NCBI RefSeq assembly: GCF_001625305.1
Contig: NW_017804076.1
Coordinates: forward strand, 1,969,480-2,033,479
Reading direction: 5' to 3'
Source of the DNA: Branchiostoma belcheri
Lineage: Eukaryota > Chordata > Leptocardii > Amphioxiformes > Branchiostomatidae
DNA: 64,000 nucleotides
The position numbers were made by a program, and so were the translations under genes. Below the pieces are notes generated by a model, which did no database searches, had not been told where the DNA came from, and saw only the letters and a program-made list of their open reading frames with translations. Position 1 is the first letter of the stretch, and each line of letters begins with the position of its first letter. This document shows positions 55,001 through 64,000 of this stretch, one piece after another.

Positions 55001-58000
55001 TATTACAAGTCCCAAGGAAAAAAAATGAGTATGGCTTAAAGTGAAGATTCAGAACAATATCCTGATGACTCACCTAAATGATGCAGATCTATGGGGAGGT
55101 GGGGGAGGGGGTCTTTGGCCAGGGGGACCTCCTGGAGGTGGAGGGGGTGGCCCTCCTCTTGTGGGAGGGGGTGGGGGGCCACGTGGTCTTGCACTGCTTG
55201 GTGGTGGAGGGGGTTTACTCTGCTGTGGAACAGGGGGTCTGGTCATTTGTGGGGGAGGGGGTCTTGTCATTTGTGGGGTAGGGGGTCTTGTCATTTGTGG
55301 TGGAGGGGGTCTTGTCATTTGCGGGGTAGGGTGTCTTGTCATTTGTGGGGGAGGGGGTCTGGGACCACGAATACCAGGGGGTGGTGGAGGAGGGGGTCCT
55401 TGCGTCGAACTGGGCCCGTTCATTCTAGGGGGGTAGGTGGACGGTGGAGGGGGTGGCCGAACCATCTGTGGGGGTCCTTTTGAAGGTGGTGGTGGCCTCA
55501 TTCTTTGAGGGGGTCCTAAAAAAGGAGGAAGACCATCTTCAAAACACACATGACCAGCTCTAGCTGAACTTAGCCAAACCCACCCTACATGTACATTTCA
55601 TTTTCAATGTGAAATGTGAAATTGAGAAAATTTGGTGTCCCTAAGCAAAACGTTGTAACAACACGGACAAAATCCTTAAAGACAATGACAAACTTTACAA
55701 AACACAATAAAAGTGAATAGATGAGCTGCTCTTTGCTTCACGTTTTGACTACTACAAACTTGGTGCACGTTAAATCAAGAAGAAACTTTTAATTCCTTTT
55801 CAATCATTATTATAGTTTCATGATTATCATTTCTTACGTTTGGAAGGAAGAGGGATTTGTACAAGCCTTGAAGGCTTCTTACCCCATCCTGTTTTTACTT
55901 TTATACAATTCTTTAGTAATCATGTTTATTTTTATTGTGCAAATAAATAAACAAACAAAACCTACCCGGTCTTGGCCCTCCTACTGACGCTGACGCTGGT
56001 CTCCCTGGTGGTGGAGGGGGTGGTCTGTTCCCGAAGGGGGGTGCAGCTCTTACCCCTGCTGGAGCAGAGGGGGGTCTCTGTTGACCTGAGGGGGGTCTTG
56101 GTTTATTGGAGCTAGAGGGGGGTGGCGGGGGTACGTTCCTGTTACTGGGTGGAGGGGGTGGGGGTTGGGAGTTGTTGGGGGTGTGGCGTGGGACAGTGTT
56201 GTTGTTAGTTTGACTGGGCATGGCGCGGGGAACAGTGCCCACGTTGTTTGCTGTGTTGTTGTTGCTCCGACCGGCAAATCTGTTGTTGGGACTCGGGCTG
56301 CGTTTGTTGTTTTCTGTGTTTAGGTTGCCACCTGGACATAGAAAATACACGGAAAATTCATACAAACTTCTATATATGTTATTCTATTCAGACAACATTG
56401 GCAGGACCAGACATTAAGAATTTTTTTTATTCCTTGGTACTTCCTACACACCTACAACTTTTTTTCTATTTCACAAAAATGAAAAACTGACACAGCAACA
56501 CCAAATTAGGGGAAAAAAACATTACAAACACATAAACTACTTGTACAGCCCTGGAAATAATTCATTATGTTCAGCATGCATTCACAATCACAGTAAGCAC
56601 TGTACAACAGTCAGAGGTGTGGAGGTTAGTGAGCCTTACCTATAGTGTAATATTTATACCTATGAAGGACTGGTGTTGGGGTGAGAGCAGAGAAAGATGT
56701 TAAGAGTTAGCAGGTGTAAAAAAAAGTATCTACATGTGATTAGATGGGGAAGCAAAACTGCATTCTTGTGCTTTTCTGTATCAAGATTTAAGTTATTATC
56801 TATTCACCCTTAATGAAAAGCTTCTGTACTCTTTACCATATAATATTCCCTTTGAATCAGTGTCTTTTACTGTCATATAAGTTCATCTGTGTTGGTAGTT
56901 ACATGTTTAAAGTTAAAACTTTTGCTCCAAAACAACAAGGATCAACATCGTTTACCAGATACCTTTGACCCAGTGTTGCTGTCACACTTCAGAGAAGCCA
57001 TGTGACAAGTCTCACTGAGTCAGTCTATTGTATTGAGGAAGACCAGAGTGACTGGTCGAAAGCTCTAGGTGAGAACTCCTTTTTGTGTTGGAGCAAAAGT
57101 TTTAACTTTAAACATCAATGTCTTTTTTCTGTTATATCGTAACATTACTTCCTGAACTGAAAGACAGCACTGTGCAAAGAAAAAAGTAGGTGATGTATAT
57201 AGACTGTACATGTATGTATGTATGACATATGTAAGGACATACAAATGTAGTATGTTAATACTAACCAAACACCTATGGACAGTTTTTAAAAGAGACAAAA
57301 GTTAGCTGATGCAACCCTACTGTACAGATAGTCTAAAACTCTCCAACACTATATCTATTCCATACTATCATAACTATGATTGTTTTAGGTAAACTATAGG
57401 ATTTTAGCATATTCACAGTACCAGTTTTGCAACACAAAAGTACAAAAAAGTTCAAGAAATGCAGCCTTTTACCTCCATCTTGCCTGAGTCCTGTGGATTT
57501 CAACTTGGGCATTCCTCCAGCAAAAAGGCCACCAAGGCCCAAGGGAGCCCCTCCCCCTCCCTCCTCCCCCTCCTCCTCTGTCTCCTCCCCCTCCAGGTCT
57601 GACTCCCCCTCCCCCTCCTCCTCCTCCTCCTCCTGATGAGGTTTTTCCTGTGATGGGAGTCAAAGGTCAGGTGGCATGTCAAAGGTCACTAAGTTTCAAA
57701 GGTCAGTTAAAATGCGTCATGGGAAGAACTCTCTTCTTTTCTTATCTTCAGCTGAGGCGAAACAAGTACGTTATTTTTCATTGGATGTTTAGTCAACATT
57801 GCCTCAGAATTTTGCCTGTTGATAATTGCAGAGGAAATCTTTTCCGACAGAACATTTAAAAACTATAAACAGAATGTCATCCTTACTATACGAATACATC
57901 AAAGAGCACTACATAATATATCACAGGTTTCACGCATTGCCTACATGCCAGTGAAACATGTATTAGTGAAATGCAACTTCGCTAAGGTGACAGTCTGACC

Positions 58001-58308
58001 AGTTACTTGCTTTAACTAGAAAGCACTATGCCAGTGATGAACAATTTCGATGACTTAGCTGTACATTGTGCTTCTACAAAGATTACTTGAAGCATTCCGA
58101 AGTACTAAGTACAAACTCACCGCTTAATAAAGGTCCACTCCTGTCATTGGTTTCTGCTTTTTTCAACTTGTTTTTCTTGAATGCCTCTATAGAGGACAGG
58201 AGTTGCCCTCTGTCCTTCTGTTCACCTTTGTTGAGCTTTGGTGGCGCTGTGTTGAACGCGGGAGGGGGTGGGGGGGCCCGGGGGTGGGGGTGGTGGTGGT
58301 GGCGGCAT
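52061..58308 (-). CDS. WIPF: WAS/WASL-interacting protein (WIP/verprolin family)
   Basis: Seven minus-strand exons, 58121-58308, 57473-57647, 55966-56331, 55074-55515, 54524-54678, 52579-52680, 52061-52104, code for about 489 residues, close to the family's usual 440-500. WIP proteins bind actin and N-WASP/WASP and stabilise them during actin assembly. Seen in order: N-terminal proline run, WH2 actin-binding helix (RGQLLSSIEAFKKNKLKKAE, then NDRSGPLL), Gly-rich stretch with GLGGLFAGGMPKLKSTG, a long proline-rich region with PPPPP profilin/SH3 sites, the WASP-binding segment DEFEARFTF ... PPPFEKTNKTYPSK, and a short VPPPPPKR C terminus. Two single-base excesses, in the C run of exon 1 and a G run of exon 2, shift the frame as assembled; both are homopolymers, so base-calling error is likely. 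Confidence 0.88.
54690..54935 (-). mobile_element. Truncated SINE (family 2) in a WIPF intron
   Basis: Matches the tail of 7515-7810 in minus orientation (AGAGCTAGGGGAATTCC); the tRNA-like head is lost. Confidence 0.5.
55229..55362 (-). repeat. 24-bp coding minisatellite in WIPF exon 4
   Basis: About five units of 24 bp encode PQMTRPPP, PQMTRPPT and similar octapeptides in the proline-rich region. In-frame copy-number change would lengthen or shorten the profilin/SH3-binding array. Confidence 0.85.
56904..57113. mobile_element. Inverted-repeat element in a WIPF intron
   Basis: Arms GTTTAAAGTTAAAACTTTTG and its reverse complement, with CACTGAGTCAGTCTATTG near the centre; same family as 51487-51728 and a fragment at about 38005-38150. 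Confidence 0.6.
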
Positions 58309-58432
58309 GTTGGGAACCTCGTGTCCCTAAGGCAGTCTCTTTAGTCTGCCACCTGCCCCACTATTAGTTTGGCTGAACCTGGGAAATAAAGAACAAGAAA
58401 AACAGTGAGTCAGATCACATCACCTCAATTTT

Positions 58433-58800
58433 AGGTTCAGGTCCGGATTCAAGTCCAGAGGTTTAGGTTCAGGTCCGGACTTGTAAGTCCGGACCTACAT
58501 TTGTAAACCCATGACATAATACAAAACTGCATGTTGGCAACCTTGCAATGTTCTCTGGGTGAAACTTTGGCCACATAACATGGAGGACGGTACTTGACGA
58601 TGCCCGATGGCAATGTTTTCTTCATTTTGCAGCAAAGATTTTGCAATCTATGGAAGGTTTTAGGTGGTTTGGAAAGAAAAGGGGTATGTGAAATTGTCTT
58701 TTATGGTAATAAGTCCGGACTCGGTTCTTGACTTTTAGGTTTTTTTGGACTTGAACCTAAACATTCTTACAAGTCCGGATTCAAGTCCAGTGAACCGGTA
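58433..58800. mobile_element. Inverted-repeat element with GTCCGGA-rich ends
   Basis: Both ends carry multiple GGTCCGGA/AAGTCCGGATTCAAGTCCAG words in inverted orientation. It lies just upstream of the first WIPF coding exon, in the 5' intron or leader. Confidence 0.55.
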
Positions 58801-59132
58801 TGCATCACTACGTGTGATACATGTGATGTACACTACACTGCTATATATTATTACTGAGAATGACAGTAGAACATGCCTGCATTCACCATTTTCATTGGAT
58901 ATTTGGTCAATGTTGCAACAGAATTTCAACCATTGCTTGCAGAGATCTTCTCTGACAAAACATATGAATACTAGACATGGGATGTCATCCTTAAATACAA
59001 GACAAGAAGTTCTGTCAAAGTGCTATGCACATTGGGATTCACACAGGTGCAGTATGTTCTGCCAACATGCTTACTTCATGTACAATATTATGTATATACA
59101 AGACTCGAAATGACACCCTGCAACTTGCAACA

Positions 59133-60515
59133 TACCGTATTTATTCCAATAGCGTACGCACTTTTTTAACTTTTCATGTCGCAAGCAGGTGTTCCAGACC
59201 AAGGCCAAAGTCGGGGTGCGTACGTTAAAGGGGGTTCTGTCCCCAAAAAATCGGAAAGAGATCGGAGCCAGCAAGGGAGCCGGCCTCACAATGTGTCCAG
59301 AAGTACTTGCTACGCACCACTCCGAAGAATAGTTCATGTTATACTTCAAATAAGAGGTTAAAAATGTCCCTGTTCAAATAAAGACATATTTTATACCTTG
59401 AGTAAGTAAGTGTGATATGAGAAAATAAAATACGATGTAGCATGATTTATTTAGAAATATAATTTTTACAAGTATCGTAAGCTGACTCGGTGCACCATCC
59501 GCCATGTTACCGGTAAGTTGGCCGCTTTTCCCGATGAATAATACAGCTGAAATGCCAGCACATCCACAAATAATTTGATCAAATACTTAATTGCTGCGAT
59601 CTAAATTGTTACAGGGTTCTCTTAAGCGGGAGTTGTTTATTGTTTTGATTGGTAAAATGCAGGGTAAAATACGCTAAAATCTAGCGTGGGTATTAAAAAG
59701 AAAACCCACGCCGCGGTCCACACTTCCGGGTTAAGTGACGACAAAATCACGTCGAAAACGCTAAAAATCCGCTTAGAAACATATATTTACCCCATAGATT
59801 CTTGAAACTATGCATTTCTTCACTAGAATATCGATGTGTGGTTGTGGAAAATAGCATTTTAGCGCCGATATCGAACAAAGAAAAATTGTTTACACGCGCG
59901 TCGGCCAGCTCAAGTCTACCGCCAGCAGCGCCGGCGGCTGACGCAGCAACCAATCAGAGATGCGAAATGCCGACACGTGACGCGGGATTTGCATACAGTC
60001 TAGGGCGCGCGGTGCACGAAATATTTTTGCGTCAATATTCAGCGCCGTGTTTCAAGAGATTAATACCGGGAAACAATATACAGGAAATATTTTTCACTGT
60101 AGCGATATGTAATGCAAACCTTTTCCACGGCGCTGTGTGCCTGATGATCTTCCCCGGCATCTACGTTCTGCTGCGATCACTTACCTTTGGATGTTATCCT
60201 GCCTGTTCACATACTTACCGGAAGTGAAATTTGGTGGCGCTAACTGTCGTCTTGACGTTGGATTCTACCTAAAATACTGCACAGACACTTTAAAAAAATC
60301 CCTTTAAGCAAGCACTAGCATAGGGATACGTCTATAAAGCTTATTGTTTATTTCAATTTCCTTGCGATCCACGGAAAATTCTGAATAAGGGGTGCGTACG
60401 TTAATGGGGTTTTTCATTTGAATCTTTCGGCTCCCAGTGCAAGGCCTGCGATCGGCCCCAGATCGGGGGTGCGTACGTTAATAGAGATGCGTACGCTATT
60501 GGAATAAATACGGTA
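59133..60515. mobile_element. Non-autonomous 1.4 kb DNA transposon with TA target duplication
   Basis: Ends CCGTATTTATTCCAATAGCG and reverse complement, about 26 bp, each flanked by TA. Subterminal GGGGTGCGTACGTTAA words occur inverted at both ends. The GC-rich centre has a 141-codon open frame (59802-60227, +) with no transposase motif. A Tc1/mariner-type target site is suggested by the TA; the family is not identified. Confidence 0.75.
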
Positions 60516-63500
60516 CATAGAGATTTTGAATATTCCACTGAGAAATCTATACAACTTACAATTTTGTAGGCTAAAAATACAAAGTCTTGACATTACAAAT
60601 CAAAACTGTAAAGGGAAAAAGTATTTCAAGCCCTGATATACAAATGTGAAGAAAATTACATGAAGAAATCTGGTGACACGGAGTGTTCCTGTTTTTACAA
60701 AAGTTGTGAATAAGGCATTGATAGTGACTAATCTAAAAATTGCTTGTTTTGTGTACGTAGCCAGACATACTTAGGTACAAAGGGTTGTTTTGCGTCATAA
60801 TACATAACAGAAATCTATGATTAGAATGGAATCTGGAAAGACTTCAAAGACATTACATGCATGCACATACAAAAATGTAATTAAAGCTACAGGCATCCTC
60901 CTTAAGCATTTGGGAAACAAAGGTACGACAACTACCTTCTGAAGAAGTAGAAGGAAAATATCCATACTGTACATAAATTCTAGAACATTCAGTATAAAAA
61001 ATAAGCTCACACATGACAAAAACTACCATGCTTAGCCTTTAACTCAAGACAATTACTAGGCTTCATCATTCTTTGTGCACATAAAAGAAACTTGTAAATT
61101 CTGCATGTACTTCTTGTACATGCAGAATTAGAAGCCAGATATCGAGAAATACTTTTATCTAGGGCGGCTAAGGTATGAACATTTTTCAGCGAGAGTGCAT
61201 TCACAGTGTATACTAGGAAGACAAACTATGTTTCTCTGGACCACAGCCAGAGTGAGGCCTGGAGACCTAGACTACCCCAGGTGTCATACACAGCTGACAC
61301 TTGACAAATAACTGACGTACACTCTGTCTTTGTCAATGGTACAAGTCACATGCATCTATTGTACTACTGTTATTGGGTTTGTACAGAAATGTGCCAAAAC
61401 GTCAACCATTACTGATGTAGGTCACTCACACCAAGGCAAAAGACAGCTGGCATCTGTATGTAATACATAACTATAAATGTACTTCAAAAAACAAGTACAT
61501 AGATGATAGAGGGTTTGAAATACCATCTACATACACAGGTTAGCACAGGTAAAACTGGAGCTATGCAGGTGTTTCTGATGTCTATCTGCACCTAACCCGT
61601 ACAGGTTCATGTAGTACTGGTTTTATTTGCTGCATTAACTGTTACTACCTACGAAATAATGGCAATGGTTTCTGAACTGTTTATAGTATGATCTTATTCT
61701 ATACCACATTCTGAGTGGTGCAGGTAAAATTTGTCTGGTGGACATAATTTTCAGTGTTAACTGCACCAGTGCGGGTACATGTATACAGAAAAAATGTATA
61801 TTGATGTATTAATCTAGAAATGGAGAAACACATATAGGTTACTGTATCATTTCTGTCAACAGATAACAATCAAAATACCTCACTAACAATAGGCCACGTG
61901 TATCATTTTGAAAGGCAATTTGTCAAAACTATACTAAATACATCAGAAAAGTGTACAGAGTAGCTAGTACATAGTTCCTCTTTAGACTGTACTGCCAATT
62001 TGAACAACAACTCTAGTCTAGGTAGTGTTTTATCTTGAGCGTGTGTCACAAAAACATATACTTCTCTGTTAACAGTATGAAATTAAAAGGAACAGGTTTT
62101 GTCAATAGTGATGGTAAAAATCATTAGCAAATCAATATACATTTCTACATGCGATTTTGGAAAGGGACAAAAACAGTTTAAGATTTACAGGGGGGGTGGG
62201 TATGTGTTCTGCTTTCTATACAAATATTTTTACAGCTCCACTTAAAACACCAGACCAATCAGTTGTACAATAACATCGAATTTGCATAGTGACAGTATGG
62301 TAAAATATTCCTTCCATCGCAGATTGCATATCGTGTCTTGTTTACGTTATATGATAATGTGTGCATTTTTCCTTGTGCCAGAAATGTTTATGAATATGAA
62401 CTCCTGGCACAAAACATTTAAGATTAATATGTATACAGAAGCAATGCATGTAAAAACATTTGTATATGTATGTTTTCAAAATATTGTGCTGTGGGTTTTA
62501 TATACATGTAATAGTATTAATGTATCTGTGGAAAACACATAGAAACTGAGCAATAGATTTTTCAGTTATTCAAATTATATATCTGTGATAGACTGAATGA
62601 AATCAAAATAGAAGTTTAGAACACTGCTCATTCTAATCATCCAAAATTAGTCATAACATAGATGTGATTTGTAATACACATAATATTGAGGTGTTCTTGC
62701 TTTCTTTTCCCAGAGGAATAGGTTCTGTTCCTACATTGTCCCATAATATCATCTGACAAAACAAACAGTTCACCAATCCGTGTTAGAAGGTTCCTTTTTT
62801 TTCCGTACTTCAAAAGAATAATGCATCATAAAATCATACATACATTTATGCTGTACTTGAATGGACTACAATGTTCAATTAACCAAACTATTACTAGATT
62901 CTCAATAAAAACTGTTCAGAGCATATTGGCAGAATGATCTAGAAAATATTTTTGACTTCTGTAAGAAAAACACCTTTGTACTTTCAGTTTCAAACAGTGA
63001 CAAACTGATCTTTTGAGCTTTGTTTTGTACACAGTATATCACACCCACACTGCACATACCTAACAAAAGCCTGCTTCTTCTGTATACAACCTTTCTGACA
63101 TAGAAACAACATCCTCTTTTTCACCAATACAGTCAGAACTTCCCAACTCTATGTGGACTATAGATTCTGAATGGGAAATTGTCAATGGGAAAAATTATCT
63201 AAATTCAAAGATCACAAAAATGGTCACATTGGCCAGGTAGTCCTTACATAGAGATTGACACGGGTTTCACTAGTGTTGAGTAGAACATTTCAAAGGTACT
63301 GCAGGTTAGTGCAGGTAAAATTGGAGCTATGTACATATAGGTGTTTCTGAATCTACGTGCACCTAACCTGCATCTAACCTATACACTGTTGAGGTGGTCA
63401 CTTGTACAGGTTTGACTGACATACAGACTGTATTGCACTATTTAGCTAACAAAACAATGAGCTATGATTATGACACATAACTTCTGAATGCCAAATCAAA

Positions 63501-64000
63501 AAAAAGGTTTTACCCATTATCAGTATTCTAGATTTTCATAAAGAAAGTTGTGATATTTCAATTTCTTGCTCAACCGTATTTTCCCTTTTCAGCTCATCTT
63601 TCTGTAACTAAGTCAACCTGATATGATCAACATTTCAATGTCATATATCTTAGTCTGACACATGTAGATGATTATCTTTAAAAAAATAATCAATATAGAT
63701 CAACTGCTATTTGTATATGTAAATCATTTATGCTATTACACATTTTGTACATTGTGATACCAAAAAGATCCTTGACAATATACAAAATACTAAATAGCTA
63801 TCCTGTGGAGGTCAGCAAGGATCGCAAGGTCAAACAATATCCTATAGTATTTATGACCTTCATAGTTCCATTGTGACCTCAATATGAAATGGAGTTGTGG
63901 GGAGGGGGGCAAAGCAGTGGCCAGCCTATGGTTATGGGTGTACATGAACATTGACTGTTACCACCTATGAAGTATAAAAGAAATGTTTTCATACAATCCA
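60516..64000. other. AT-rich noncoding region upstream of WIPF
   Basis: Only short open frames without splice support. A repeat containing GGAGCTATGCAGGTGTTTCT followed by CTGCACCTAACC occurs at about 61545-61610 and in diverged form at 63300-63385. A 24-base perfect hairpin (CATGTACTTCTTGTACATG core) lies at about 61100-61127. It may contain a noncoding WIPF leader exon that I cannot place. Confidence 0.4.

Noticed and set aside
55041..55436. Gly-rich open frame on the + strand
   Set aside because: Complement of the WIPF proline-rich exon.
59802..60227. 141-codon open frame (+)
   Set aside because: Lies inside a non-autonomous transposon, GC-rich, no recognisable motif.

Overview
The window reads as intron-rich animal nuclear DNA: short introns with GT-AG borders, thrombospondin type-1 (TSP1) and PAN/Apple exons in shuffling-compatible phase 1-1, a WASP-interacting protein gene, a COMT-like gene, tRNA-derived SINEs, LINEs and many short inverted-repeat elements. 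An invertebrate chordate such as amphioxus (Branchiostoma) fits best; this is inference from gene content and repeats. The assembly has two 20-base N gaps (12669-12688, 28755-28774). All genes were assembled by eye from splice signals and reading phase; no search was run.

Layout. 1-0.7 kb: last exon of an unrecognised acidic-tailed protein (+). 2.8-48.4 kb: a cluster with mirror-image ends. Its left arm holds TSP-A (+), gasdermin-like gene A (+), an orphan exon (-) broken by LINE insertions, a second orphan exon (-) and TSP-B (+). Its right arm repeats the order on the other strand: TSP-F (-), gasdermin-like gene B (-), orphan exon (+), TSP-E (-). Between the arms lie a membrane-tethered solute-binding-protein-like gene (20.6-25.1 kb, +), a COMT-like gene (25.7-28.3 kb, -), and two more family members, TSP-C and TSP-D (-). 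52.1-58.3 kb: a WIP/verprolin (WIPF) gene (-). 58.4-64 kb: no coding exon seen, but a 1.4 kb inverted-repeat transposon.

The TSP genes form a family of small type I membrane proteins: signal peptide, often an arginine run, zero to four TSP1 units each built from a 147-150 bp phase 1-1 exon, a short Cys-rich juxtamembrane exon, one membrane helix and a short tail. Copies differ by whole exons: TSP-A carries a PAN exon inside its first TSP1 unit, TSP-C has no TSP1 exon, TSP-E has a frameshift in its first exon.

The two gasdermin-like genes each encode 267 residues in four exons of identical size. My fold assignment is a hypothesis from pattern similarity. They start Met-Gly-Cys (copy A) or Met-Gly-Ser (copy B), suggesting an acylated N terminus in A that is altered in B, and they have only a short C-terminal tail. 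Side by side with rapidly re-shuffled TSP1 receptors they could form a surface-recognition plus membrane-effector locus; the sequence shows linkage and co-duplication, not function.
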